Source: Pseudomonas citrullilanati (lineage in GTDB: Bacteria > Pseudomonadota > Gammaproteobacteria > Pseudomonadales > Pseudomonadaceae). Taken from it: 43,341 nt of DNA. The stretch covers positions 1 through 43,341 of the forward strand of contig NZ_JAUQOP010000041.1 in NCBI RefSeq assembly GCF_030580855.1. The letters are read 5' to 3'. Made by a program: the position numbers and the translations under genes. Below, one piece after another: positions 24,279 through 32,403 of this stretch (its first letter is position 1; every line of letters starts with the position of its first letter). The notes below the pieces were generated by a model. That model was given only the letters and a program-made list of their open reading frames with translations, had not been told where the DNA came from and searched no databases.

Positions 24279-25630
24279 GGCGCCACCTCCAAGCCGAAGG
24301 GCACGGGCTTGATGGGTGCCTGGGCGCGCAGGCGGCCGATACCCGGCAGCGGGCGGCCACTCTGGCAGGCAATGATTTCCGCCGCCGCGGCGCCGCACAT
24401 CCGGCCCTGGCAGCGGCCCATGCCGACCCGGCAATGGGCCTTGACCCGGTTGATCTCCCAATGGCCTTCGCCCACCACCTGGCGAATGTCGCCGGCGCTG
24501 ACTTCTTCGCAGCGGCAGATCACCAGGCGATCATCGGCCTCCGCCGCCCAGCCTTCGGGGAAGGCAAAGGCCCGCTCCAGGCCCTGGCGGAACCGGCCGA
24601 TGCGCTCCAACGCGTGTTCCAATTGGCTGCAGCGCTGCGAATCGATCCGGTAACCGAGGTCTTCGAGCAGGGCCAGTGCCGCGCGTTCGCCGGCCATTTC
24701 CGCGGCGTCGGCGCCCATGATCGCGGCGCCGTCGCCGGCCAGGTAGACCCCGCGGACGCTGCTGCGCCCGGCGCGGTCGCGCTGCGGCAGCCAGGCGCGG
24801 TTGAGGGGGTTCCAGGCGAACTCGCAACCGAGCAGGTCGGCCAGTTGGGTTTCGCTGCGCAAGCCATGGGCGAAAGCCAGCGCGTCACAGTCGAGGCTAT
24901 GCTCGCCCTTGGCGTTGCGCCAGTGCAGCGACTGCACCCGGCGCTCGCCTTCGATATGCGACAAGCTGGCGCCTTGTCGCACCGGGATGCCTTGGGCCGT
25001 CAGCCAGGCGCGGTAATACAGGCCCTTGGCAAGCGTGGCGGGCTGGGCCAGCAGGCCGGGCACGGCGCGGACCTGGGCGCTGAAGGGGGAACTGTCGAGG
25101 ACGGCGACCACCTGGGCGCCGGCGCGGGCGTACTGGTACGCCACCAGGTACAACAGCGGGCCGCTGCCGGCGAACACCACCCGCTCACCGATGGCGCAGC
25201 CCTGGAACTTCAGGGCGATCTGCGCCGCGCCCAGGCTGTACACCCCCGGCAGGGTCCAACCGGGCACCGGCAGGATCCGATCGGTGGCGCCCGTGGCGAC
25301 GATCACGCTGGCGTATTCGAGGCGCTCGGCGCGCCCGTCGTGCAAGGTGTCCAGCACGCCGCCCTCGGCGTTCCAGACCAGGGTATCGGGCCGGTAATCG
25401 AGCTGTTCGCGCAATTCGTCGAGGGTCTGGTGCAAGGCACTGGCCTTGTGTGCCTCGAAGCCATAGAGCGTGGCGGGCGAGCGCTTGAAGTTGGCCGGTT
25501 GACGTCGATAGATCTGCCCGCCGCCGCGAGCCGCTTCGTCCAGCAGGACGGGGAATACGCCGTGGGCGACCAGGGTTTGCGCGGCACGAATGCCGGCCGG
25601 GCCGGCGCCGATGATGGCGATGGGTTTCAT
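24275..25630 (-). CDS. FAD/NAD(P)-binding oxidoreductase with BFD-like 2Fe-2S domain (HcnB/opine oxidase A-like subunit)
   Basis: 451 residues. The N-terminal FAD fold is PIAIIGAGPAGIRAAQTL, and a second dinucleotide motif lies at VVFAGSGPLLYLVA. Near the C-terminus (about 370-425) is a bacterioferritin-associated-ferredoxin-like cysteine cluster: CRC, then Cys in KAHC, GRC and RMCG, a likely [2Fe-2S] site. This is the alpha-subunit pattern of HcnB, octopine oxidase and hydroxyproline dehydrogenases. The ATG at 25628-25630 follows GAGGTGG. It is separated from the 2Fe-2S subunit gene by 139 nt that contain a REP doublet, and it overlaps the next oxidase subunit by 4 nt. Confidence 0.92.
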   Translation of the reverse strand: MKPIAIIGAGPAGIRAAQTLVAHGVFPVLLDEAARGGGQIYRRQPANFKRSPATLYGFEAHKASALHQTLDELREQLDYRPDTLVWNAEGGVLDTLHDGRAERLEYASVIVATGATDRILPVPGWTLPGVYSLGAAQIALKFQGCAIGERVVFAGSGPLLYLVAYQYARAGAQVVAVLDSSPFSAQVRAVPGLLAQPATLAKGLYYRAWLTAQGIPVRQGASLSHIEGERRVQSLHWRNAKGEHSLDCDALAFAHGLRSETQLADLLGCEFAWNPLNRAWLPQRDRAGRSSVRGVYLAGDGAAIMGADAAEMAGERAALALLEDLGYRIDSQRCSQLEHALERIGRFRQGLERAFAFPEGWAAEADDRLVICRCEEVSAGDIRQVVGEGHWEINRVKAHCRVGMGRCQGRMCGAAAAEIIACQSGRPLPGIGRLRAQAPIKPVPFGLEVAP

Positions 25631-25673
25631 GACCACCTCACAAGCTGGGCAGGGGGATGTGTGGCGCCGTCAT

Positions 25674-25746
25674 CGCGGGCAGACTCACTCTCACATTGGG
25701 TTTGCGGTGGCCGCCATTGCTCTGTGGCAGCGGGCCTGCTCGCGAT
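25674..25746. repeat. Degenerate REP doublet inside the operon, tail-to-tail
   Basis: CGCGGGCAGACTCACTCTCACA (25674-25695) and TGTGGCAGCGGGCCTGCTCGCG (25723-25744) are diverged REP copies pointing away from each other, the opposite arrangement to the doublet at 16483. It fills the only long gap in an otherwise tightly packed operon. Confidence 0.7.
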
Positions 25747-25769
25747 GAGCGCATGCCAGGACACCGTGT

Positions 25770-26060
25770 TCATACCTGGCGCCCCGGCTCGCGGGTGATG
25801 TGCAGGCCGGCTTCGAGCAAGGTCGAGCAGGCCCTCACGCGGCGGCCGTCGCCCAGGCGCACCCAGCAATCCTGGCAGGCGCCCATCAGGCAGAAGCCGG
25901 CCCGGGGCTCGGCGCTGAAGTCGCTGCCGCGCAAGTGCTCGCCACAGGTCAGCACGGCGGTCAGCAGGGTATCGCCCAGCAGGCCGCTGGCGGGTGCGCC
26001 GTCGAGGGTGAAGTCCAGGGCCGGGCGGTCGCCCTCGGCCAGTCGTTTCAGCAGAGCCAT
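25770..26060 (-). CDS. (2Fe-2S)-binding small subunit (HcnA/opine oxidase small-subunit-like)
   Basis: 96 residues. Cysteines at 57, 62, 65 and 78 (C-x4-C-x2-C-x12-C, in GFCLMGACQDCWVRL and VRACS) form the [2Fe-2S] ligand set of HcnA-type small subunits; Cys39 is extra. It would pass electrons between the two flavin subunits and the respiratory chain. The ATG at 26058-26060 follows GAGGGCGCC; longer in-frame starts run into the permease gene. It begins 7 nt after the second permease stop, which shows that the oxidase genes belong to the transport operon. Confidence 0.92.
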   Translation of the reverse strand: MALLKRLAEGDRPALDFTLDGAPASGLLGDTLLTAVLTCGEHLRGSDFSAEPRAGFCLMGACQDCWVRLGDGRRVRACSTLLEAGLHITREPGRQV

Positions 26061-26067
26061 GGCGCCC

Positions 26068-26862
26068 TCATTGTTTTCCGACCAGGACCCGATCCAGGCC
26101 ATAGACCCGATCGAGCAGAATCATCGTCAGCGCGGTGAGCGCGATGACCAGCGCCGACACCGCCGCCATCATCGGATCGATGGATTCGGTGGCGTAGACG
26201 TACATGCGCACCGGCAAGGTTTGCGTGGCCGGCGAGGTGACGAAGATCGACAAGGTGACTTCATCGAAACTGTTGATGAACGCCAGCAACCAGCCCCCGG
26301 CCACTCCCGGCAGGATCATCGGCAGGGTGATCTGCCGGAACAGCGTGAAGCGCCCGGCCCCCAGGGATTGCGCGGCCTGCTCGGCGCTACGGTCCAGGCC
26401 GATGGCCGAGGCAAGCACCAGGCGCAGCACATACGGTGTGATCACCAGCACGTGGGCGAAGATCAGCCAGGTGAAGTTGCCGTTCACGCCCATCAGGGCG
26501 AACAGGCGCAGCAGCGCCACCCCCAGCACCAGGTGCGGAATGATGATCGGCGACAGGAACAGGCCGTTGAAGAAATCCCGCCCGGGGAATTCGAGCCGGG
26601 TGATCGCCAGGGCCGCCGGCACCGCGATCAGCGTCGCCAGCGAGGCGGCGCAGAACGCCAGGATCAAGCTGTTGTAGAACGCGTCGACAAAGTCCGCGCG
26701 CTCGAACACGGCGCGGAACCAACGCAGGGAAAACGTGGTGGTCGGCAGGCTCAGGGTGTTTTCCGGGGTGAAGGCCACCAGGCACACCACCACCAGCGGC
26801 GCGAGCATGAACACCACCACCAAGGCATGGAACAACAGGGCGAAAGGACCGTTCCTGGACAT
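26068..26862 (-). CDS. ABC transporter permease (PotC-like)
   Basis: 264 residues, with six predicted membrane spans. It has the inner-membrane permease signature EQAAQSLGAGRFTLFRQITLPMILPGV, the EAA loop that contacts the ATPase. It resembles PotC of the spermidine/putrescine importer. The start is 6 nt after the stop of the PotB-like gene. With the other permease it forms the channel for the substrate caught by the binding protein at 22099-23145. Confidence 0.95.
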   Translation of the reverse strand: MSRNGPFALLFHALVVVFMLAPLVVVCLVAFTPENTLSLPTTTFSLRWFRAVFERADFVDAFYNSLILAFCAASLATLIAVPAALAITRLEFPGRDFFNGLFLSPIIIPHLVLGVALLRLFALMGVNGNFTWLIFAHVLVITPYVLRLVLASAIGLDRSAEQAAQSLGAGRFTLFRQITLPMILPGVAGGWLLAFINSFDEVTLSIFVTSPATQTLPVRMYVYATESIDPMMAAVSALVIALTALTMILLDRVYGLDRVLVGKQ

Positions 26863-26868
26863 GCTGGA

Positions 26869-27738
26869 TTACCCCAATGATTTCTTGTAGCGGCCTTCGA
26901 TCATGCGGTTCCACGACAGCATGATCAGCAGGTTGAGCAGCAACAGCGCCACGGCGATGGCCGCGCCCATGGGCCAGTTGAGTTCCGACAGGTACTGGTC
27001 GTAGATCAGCGTGGCGACCATTTTCAGGCGGCGACCGCCGAGCAGCCCGGGGATTGCGAACGAACTGGCGGCGAGGCCGAACACGATCAGGGTGCCCGAC
27101 AGCACGCCGGGCATGATCTGCGGCAGCACCACCTGGCGGATCACCGTGAATTGGCTCGCGCCGAGGGACAGCGCGGCCTGCTCGGCGGCGGGGTCGAGTT
27201 TTTGCAGCGACGTCCAGACCGGGATGATCATGAACGGCAGCATCACGTGGACCAGGGCGATGACCACGGCGAACGGCGTGTAGAGCAGCTTCATGGGTGC
27301 GCCGCCGAAGGCTTGCAGGGTCTGGTTGACCAGGCCGTCGGCGCCGAGCAACAGGCTCCAGCCGAAGGCGCGCACCACCACCGAAATCAGCAGGGGCGTG
27401 AGGATCAGGATCAGGAAGATCGAGCGCCACGGCGCGCCCATGCGGCTGAGGACATACGCTTCGGGCACGCCGATCAACACGCAGAGGAGGGTGGTCAGCG
27501 CGCTGATCCACAAGGTGCGCAAGAAGATCTCGTAGAAATACGGATCCCCCAGCAGGCTGGTGTAGTGGTCGAAGGTGTAGGCGTTGCTGTCGATGCCCGA
27601 ACCGTAGTCAAACACATTGAATGACAGCACCAGGGTCAGGCCCAGCGGGATGACCAGCAGGCCCAGGTACAGGGCCAGGGCCGGCGCGGACATCAGGTAG
27701 CCGTGGCGTGCGCGGCGCATGGCCGTGACCCACCTCAT
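26869..27738 (-). CDS. ABC transporter permease (PotB-like)
   Basis: 289 residues, about six membrane spans. The EAA loop is EQAALSLGASQFTVIRQVVLPQIMPGV, in the cytoplasmic loop that contacts the ATPase. The ATG at 27736-27738 overlaps the TGA of the ATPase gene (ATGA), which supports this start over an internal Met six codons later. Resembles PotB. Confidence 0.95.
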   Translation of the reverse strand: MRWVTAMRRARHGYLMSAPALALYLGLLVIPLGLTLVLSFNVFDYGSGIDSNAYTFDHYTSLLGDPYFYEIFLRTLWISALTTLLCVLIGVPEAYVLSRMGAPWRSIFLILILTPLLISVVVRAFGWSLLLGADGLVNQTLQAFGGAPMKLLYTPFAVVIALVHVMLPFMIIPVWTSLQKLDPAAEQAALSLGASQFTVIRQVVLPQIMPGVLSGTLIVFGLAASSFAIPGLLGGRRLKMVATLIYDQYLSELNWPMGAAIAVALLLLNLLIMLSWNRMIEGRYKKSLG

Positions 27739-28760
27739 GCCGGCACCTCATCCGTGCTCAGTACTCGCAGCAGCGCCGGGTCCCAGTCCAGGCCCACGGC
27801 CGTGCCTTCGGCCAACGGCGCGGAGCCGTCGTTGCGGCGCACCACGCACAGTTCGCCGAGGCTGGTCGAGACGCCGTACAACCATTGGCTGCCGAGGAAG
27901 AAACGGCTCACGAGGGTGCCTTGCAAGCGACCGGAGCCGGCGGGGCACAGGTCGATTTTTTCCGGGCGCAGGCTCAACGTCAGCTCGCCTTTGCCCTGGA
28001 GCGAGGCCTGGACGGCGCCGGTGCTGTCACGCTCGCCTGGCAGCAGGTTGGCCTTGCCGACGAAGCCGGAAATGAATTCGGTGCGCGGATGTTCGTAGAG
28101 GGTGTACGGCGCGTCGATCTGGGTGATGCGCCCGGCCTGCATCACCACGACCCGGTCGCTGATGGACAGGGCTTCGGATTGGTCGTGGGTGACCATCAAC
28201 GTGGTGATCCCGACTTCGCGCTGGATGCGGCGGATTTCGTACTGCATTTCCTCGCGCAAGTTGGCGTCGAGGTTGGACAGCGGTTCGTCCAGCAGCAGCA
28301 CCGGCGGCTCGATCACCAGCGCCCGGGCCAGGGCCACGCGCTGGCGTTGGCCACCCGAGAGTTCGCGGGGGTAGCGTTCGGCGTGCGGGTCCAGGCGCAC
28401 CAGTTTCAGTACCCGGGCCACCCGCTGTTGCAGGTCGGCCTGGGGCACCTTGCGCATGCGCAGGCCGAAGGCGACGTTATCCCGGACGGTCATGTGGGGA
28501 AACAACGCGTAACTCTGGAACACCACCCCCAGGCCACGGCTGGCGGGCTTGGCGTGGGTAATGTCGCGCCCGTCCAGCAGGATGCGCCCGCTGCTGGCTT
28601 CGACGAAGCCGGCGATCATTTGCAAGGTGGTGGTCTTGCCGCAGCCGGAGGGGCCCAGCAGGGAGACGAATTCGCCTTTGTCCACCGAGAGGTCGGTGGC
28701 GACCACGGCGTCGATGTCGCCGTAACGTTTGCCCAGTCCTTCAAGTTGCACGAAAGCCAT
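27735..28760 (-). CDS. ABC transporter ATP-binding protein (PotA-like)
   Basis: 341 residues. Walker A is GPSGCGKTTT, the ABC signature is LSGGQRQRVALARAL, Walker B is VLLLDEPLSNLDA, and the switch His is in VTHDQSEA. A C-terminal TOBE-like domain (about 270-335) is the MalK/PotA-type regulatory extension. The ATG follows GGAGCG. It is the first gene of the seven-gene cluster, divergent from the IclR regulator, so the 28761-29004 interval should hold the promoter and operator. Confidence 0.96.
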   Translation of the reverse strand: MAFVQLEGLGKRYGDIDAVVATDLSVDKGEFVSLLGPSGCGKTTTLQMIAGFVEASSGRILLDGRDITHAKPASRGLGVVFQSYALFPHMTVRDNVAFGLRMRKVPQADLQQRVARVLKLVRLDPHAERYPRELSGGQRQRVALARALVIEPPVLLLDEPLSNLDANLREEMQYEIRRIQREVGITTLMVTHDQSEALSISDRVVVMQAGRITQIDAPYTLYEHPRTEFISGFVGKANLLPGERDSTGAVQASLQGKGELTLSLRPEKIDLCPAGSGRLQGTLVSRFFLGSQWLYGVSTSLGELCVVRRNDGSAPLAEGTAVGLDWDPALLRVLSTDEVPA

Positions 28761-29004
28761 CGCTGCGCTCCACCTGGAATTGTTATGCGTCGCCGTCAGG
28801 CGCGCTTTTTTGTATGGGCAGATACGAAAAGGGTGCTGCGGGTGCGTTGGCGCTCGACCTGGGTCGGCTGCCGCTGTTGTTCGAATCGCCCCTCTATGGA
28901 CGCAGAGTAGGACGAAGAATAGGATGGGCTCAATACGCTATTTCACTGAGACGATGACTATTTTCAGTTTCATTCGTTGAGTAAATTTCCAATGAAGATA
29001 TCGA

Positions 29005-29835
29005 ATGAATAATTCCACTGATCGGAATAATAACGAGGTGGGCGTTGGCGCCGTGTCCCGGCTGTTTGCCGTATTGCGCAGCCTGGGCGACACCGTCGAG
29101 GGTGGGGAACGGGTGACGCAGTTGGCCCAGCGCATTGGTTTGTCGCAGCCGACCACCCATCGCTTGCTGCGCAGCCTGATGGATGAGGGCATGGTCGAGC
29201 AGGACGCGCGCACCAAGCGCTATCGGCTGAGCCTGGACTTCTTCGCCCTGGCCGCCCGCGCGGGCAACACCGGCAACCTGCGGGAACTGGTGCGCCCGGC
29301 CATGCTGCGGCTGTCGGCGTCCCTGGGAGACTCGCTGTTCCTGCTGGCCCGCAGCGGCTTTGATGCGATTTGCCTGGACCGCAGCGAAGGGCCGTTCCCG
29401 ATCCGCACGTTCACCGGCGATATCGGCGGCCGCGTGGCCCTCGGCGTAGGCCAGGGCAGCCTGGCGATCCTGGCGTTCCTGCCGGAGGAAGAGCGCGACA
29501 CGGTGATCCGCTACAATCTGCCGCGGCTCAAGGACTTTCATTTGTACGACGAAGTTTTCCTGCGCTCGGAAGTGGACAACGTGCGCGCGCAGGGTTACGC
29601 CGGGCGCAACACTGGCGTGCTGCAGGGCATGGCCGGGGTGGCCGTGCCGATCCTGGACCGTGATGGCCGTGCCGTGGCGGCGTTGAGCGTGGCGACGATC
29701 AGCGACCGCCTGGGGCCCGACCGCTTGCCGACCGTGGTGGAGATGCTCAAGCGCGAGGCGGCGGTGATCGGGCCGCGAATCAACCCGTTCGACCCGTTGC
29801 TGCGCAGGCCTTCGCAGGTGTTTGGGCAGGGTTGA
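29005..29835 (+). CDS. IclR-family transcriptional regulator
   Basis: 276 residues. The N-terminal winged helix-turn-helix (about 15-80) has ERVTQLAQRIGLSQPTTHRLLRSLMDEGMV. The C-terminal ligand-binding domain (about 90-260) ends with the usual GVAVPILDRDGRAVAALSVA. It is divergent from the transport/oxidase operon across 244 nt, and is its probable local regulator. The intergenic DNA just before the start is A/T-rich and contains two direct CTATTTYCA-like elements 20 nt apart (28938 and 28958), a weak operator candidate. The ATG has a poor ribosome site. Effector unknown, likely the operon's substrate or its product. Confidence 0.94.
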   Translation: MNNSTDRNNNEVGVGAVSRLFAVLRSLGDTVEGGERVTQLAQRIGLSQPTTHRLLRSLMDEGMVEQDARTKRYRLSLDFFALAARAGNTGNLRELVRPAMLRLSASLGDSLFLLARSGFDAICLDRSEGPFPIRTFTGDIGGRVALGVGQGSLAILAFLPEEERDTVIRYNLPRLKDFHLYDEVFLRSEVDNVRAQGYAGRNTGVLQGMAGVAVPILDRDGRAVAALSVATISDRLGPDRLPTVVEMLKREAAVIGPRINPFDPLLRRPSQVFGQG

Positions 29836-29851
29836 CGGGGGCGAGCCGGGT

Positions 29852-29871
29852 GGAGCGAGCAGGCTCGCTCC
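29852..29871. terminator. Short inverted repeat after iclR-type gene
   Basis: GGAGCGAGC (29852-29860) and GCTCGCTCC (29863-29871) with a 2-nt centre. A REP-like half element or transcription stop between two converging genes; no U-tract. Confidence 0.5.
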
Positions 29872-29898
29872 CAGAGGGGAATGGTGGGCTCGCACCCA

Positions 29899-30651
29899 TC
29901 AGAAATCCAGGGTCTGCTTGAGCCGTTGTGTCGTCGGTGTATCGCTGGGAATGACCATCGCGTAGTTGTAGCCGGGGCCGGACCAGTACTCGGCCTGCAG
30001 CTCCGCGTCGCGGCGACTGCCCCGGGGCAGCAGGAAATTGTTCGGCCCCGGTGGGCGCACGTAGAAGCTGATTTTCTCGCCGTTCGGGTCCTGGTAGACC
30101 ACCATGGCCGCCGCTCCTTGCTCGGTGCTGAGCAAGCGCCCGCTGACCGGTTTGAAGCCTGCGCCCGACAGATCCGGCAGGCGGTTGGCCTGGGTGAAGT
30201 AGCGGTCGAGCCAGGCTTGCATGCTGCGCTCGTCGCCTGTCTGGTAATCGGCCGGCAAGACACCTTGCTGGGCGAACAACCGGTACGCCTGCAAGGCATC
30301 GGCCATGGGCGCGGCGCTCCTGAGCAAGGTCATTTCCCGTGCCTGCCAGCCACTCCATCCACCGAGGCTGACCGCCACCAGCAAGACCGCCGCGCTGGCC
30401 AGGTGGCGACGAAAACGATGCTTGAGGCGCCGGCGGATCATTGTCGGGTCGAGGGCGGGATTGGCCGGTTGTTGCAGGGTGCCACCGAGCACGGTGCGCA
30501 GGTGTTGCGCGTCCTGTTGCCAGGCGCGGACCCGCGCGGCGACGTCGGGGTGGTGGGCGAGGTAGGTGTCTACTCGCCGCCGGTCGGCCTCGCTCAGTTG
30601 TCCATCGATGTAGGCGTTCAGGTCGTTGTCACTGGGGGGCATGCTGATCAT
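29899..30651 (-). CDS. Membrane anti-sigma factor of the adjacent ECF sigma
   Basis: 250 residues. The cytosolic N-terminus (about 1-80) begins MISMPPSDNDLNAYIDGQL, typical of RskA/FecR-like anti-sigma domains (DxxLNAYIDGQL). One membrane span lies at about 84-103 (HLASAAVLLVAVSLGGW), and the remaining 145 residues are periplasmic. There is no zinc motif (HxxxCxxC), so it is not a ZAS-type factor. The start at 30649-30651 overlaps the sigma TGA (ATGA), so the two are translated together. It should hold the sigma at the membrane until a periplasmic signal arrives. Confidence 0.9.
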   Translation of the reverse strand: MISMPPSDNDLNAYIDGQLSEADRRRVDTYLAHHPDVAARVRAWQQDAQHLRTVLGGTLQQPANPALDPTMIRRRLKHRFRRHLASAAVLLVAVSLGGWSGWQAREMTLLRSAAPMADALQAYRLFAQQGVLPADYQTGDERSMQAWLDRYFTQANRLPDLSGAGFKPVSGRLLSTEQGAAAMVVYQDPNGEKISFYVRPPGPNNFLLPRGSRRDAELQAEYWSGPGYNYAMVIPSDTPTTQRLKQTLDF

Positions 30652-31154
30652 TTGAGTATTCGCAGGGCAGGGCGGGTGATTTCGCCGTCGCTGAGTTGGC
30701 GCAGGGCCTGGCGAGCGCGAGACAGCCGGGACATCACCGTGCCGATCGGCACGTCGAGGATGTCGGCGACCTGTTGATAGCTCAAGCCTTCTACCGAGAC
30801 CCACAACAACAACGCACGTTGTTCGGTGGTCAGTTGGTCGAAGGCCTGGAGGGACGCTTGCGCGATCACGCTGCGCTCGACCGAGGGGTGGGCATCGTCG
30901 CGACCGGTGAAGAATTCGAGCATGCGCGCATACCGCCGGGAGCGGCGATGGGCGTCGAGGAACTGCCGGTAGAGGATCGAAAACAGCCAGGCCCGCAGGT
31001 CGCCTTCCGGGCGCTTTTCGGCCCATTTCGACAACGCCCGTTCCAGGCATGTCTGCACCAGGTCATCGGCATTGCTCGGGTTGCGTGTCAGCGACACGGC
31101 AAAGCGCCGCAGCCTGGGGATGAGTTCGCGCAACTGTTCATCGAGTTCGTTCAT
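30648..31154 (-). CDS. ECF-type RNA polymerase sigma factor
   Basis: 168 residues. Region 2 (about 20-80) includes NADDLVQTCLERALSKW and LRAWLFSILYRQFLDAHRR. Region 4 (about 110-160) has LTTEQRALLLWVSVEGLSYQQVADILDVPIGTVMSRLSRARQ. It lacks sigma70 regions 1 and 3, as ECF factors do. It faces the srpA/b561 genes, and its own promoter carries the same motif as theirs. Its class number cannot be assigned by eye. Confidence 0.96.
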   Translation of the reverse strand: MNELDEQLRELIPRLRRFAVSLTRNPSNADDLVQTCLERALSKWAEKRPEGDLRAWLFSILYRQFLDAHRRSRRYARMLEFFTGRDDAHPSVERSVIAQASLQAFDQLTTEQRALLLWVSVEGLSYQQVADILDVPIGTVMSRLSRARQALRQLSDGEITRPALRILK

Positions 31155-31195
31155 GGAGTGTGGCTTCTTGGGCAGTCACTGCGCCGGGACTGGAA

Positions 31196-31221
31196 AGACG
31201 ACCCACGAACGAGATTATTCC
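31196..31221 (-). promoter_or_regulatory. Candidate ECF promoter of the sigma/anti-sigma operon
   Basis: Read on the minus strand: GGAATAA (31221-31215), 14 nt, CGTCT (31200-31196). It ends 41 nt before the sigma start codon. The sequence and spacing match the plus-strand promoter at 31250-31275 exactly at both boxes. Confidence 0.7.
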
Positions 31222-31249
31222 AGCGCGGGAAAAATAAATACGAGACGTG

Positions 31250-31275
31250 GGAATAAACCTGCGAGCCCTTCGTCT
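31250..31275 (+). promoter_or_regulatory. Candidate ECF promoter of srpA and b561
   Basis: GGAATAA (31250-31256), 14 nt, CGTCT (31271-31275), 45 nt before the srpA start. It matches the divergent promoter at 31196-31221. Confidence 0.7.
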
Positions 31276-31320
31276 GACGGGTCGATTTCCTCAAACGGCC
31301 TTGGGCCCTGGAGCTTTGTC

Positions 31321-32403
31321 ATGGTTGACCCTTCTTCCTCTGCGAATCGGCCGCCGCTGAGTGCCGCCGGCCTGACCCTGCGCCTGGCCGCCATTGGTGT
31401 GATTGTCGCGGCTGTGGCCGGGGCGTTTGCCTACGTCAACGGCACCCTCGATCCACAACGCCTGACCCCCAAGGCGCTGGTCAATGTGCTGGAAAAGAAC
31501 AACGGCGTGCACCCCGGTTTTCGGCGCAATCATTCCAAGGGTGTCTGCGTCGCGGGCTATTTTGAAAGCAGCGGCGAGGCCAGCGCCTATTCCCGCGCCG
31601 AGGTGTTCAGCCAAGCGCGCACGCCGGTGGTCGGGCGCTTCGCCTTGCCCAGCGGCAACCCCTACGCCCCGGACGGTGGCGTGCCGATTCGCAGCCTGGC
31701 GCTGCGTTTCACCCAGGCGAACGGCCAGCAATGGCGCACCGGCATGAACAGCATGCCGGTGTTCCCGGTGGGCACGCCCGAAGCGTTCTATCAACTCCAA
31801 CAGGCCCAGTTACCGGATCCGGCCACGGGTAAACCCGACCCTGCGGCGGCGCCGGCGTTCTTTGCCGCTCACCCGGAGGCCATGCCGTTCCTGCAATGGA
31901 TCAAGACCGCCAAGCCCTCGGCCAGTTATGCCACCGAGACCTACAACGGCATCAATGCCTTCTATCTGGTCAATTCCGCCGGCCAGCGCCAGGCGGTCCG
32001 CTGGGGCGTGGTGCCGCTGGCCCCGGACGCGGCGGACGCGCCGCCGCCCCAGGGGGCGGATTTTCTTGAGCAGGATCTGGTGAAGCGCCTTGCCGCCGGG
32101 CCATTGCGTTGGCAACTGAGGGTGACCCTGGCCAATCCGGGCGATCCGGTGAACGACGCCAGCAAGCCTTGGCCGACGGATCGCAAGGTGATCAATGCCG
32201 GCACGTTGGTGCTGGAGCGCTCCCAGGCGCAGGACCAGGGTGAGTGCCGCGACATCAACTACGACCCGCTGATCCTGCCGGCTGGCATCGAAGGTTCCGA
32301 TGATCCGTTGTTGGCGGCGCGTTCTGCGGCGTATGCCAGTTCCTACCTGCGGCGTACCAGCGAAGTCAGCCAATTGCCCGCCAACCAGGAGTCCCGCCCA
32401 TGA
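31321..32403 (+). CDS. srpA: Catalase-related peroxidase, periplasmic (SrpA type)
   Basis: 360 residues. An N-terminal membrane anchor (about 18-39) is followed by a catalase fold shorter than full catalase. Catalytic residues are visible: His71 in RRNHSKG, Asn143 in GMNSMPVFP, and a heme-ligand Tyr338 in RSAAYASSY (catalase uses RxxxY). It would remove peroxides in the periplasm. The ATG at 31321 has GGAG about 10 nt upstream and lies 45 nt after the ECF promoter; a longer in-frame start at 31072 would run through that promoter. Its stop overlaps the b561 start (ATGA), so they are one unit and b561 may pass it electrons. Confidence 0.92.
   Translation: MVDPSSSANRPPLSAAGLTLRLAAIGVIVAAVAGAFAYVNGTLDPQRLTPKALVNVLEKNNGVHPGFRRNHSKGVCVAGYFESSGEASAYSRAEVFSQARTPVVGRFALPSGNPYAPDGGVPIRSLALRFTQANGQQWRTGMNSMPVFPVGTPEAFYQLQQAQLPDPATGKPDPAAAPAFFAAHPEAMPFLQWIKTAKPSASYATETYNGINAFYLVNSAGQRQAVRWGVVPLAPDAADAPPPQGADFLEQDLVKRLAAGPLRWQLRVTLANPGDPVNDASKPWPTDRKVINAGTLVLERSQAQDQGECRDINYDPLILPAGIEGSDDPLLAARSAAYASSYLRRTSEVSQLPANQESRP

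Noticed and set aside
22099..28760. Hydrogen cyanide synthase (hcnABC)
   Set aside because: The three-subunit layout is alike, but the DAO subunit is shorter than HcnC and the genes are embedded in an ABC import operon with an IclR regulator, which fits catabolism better.
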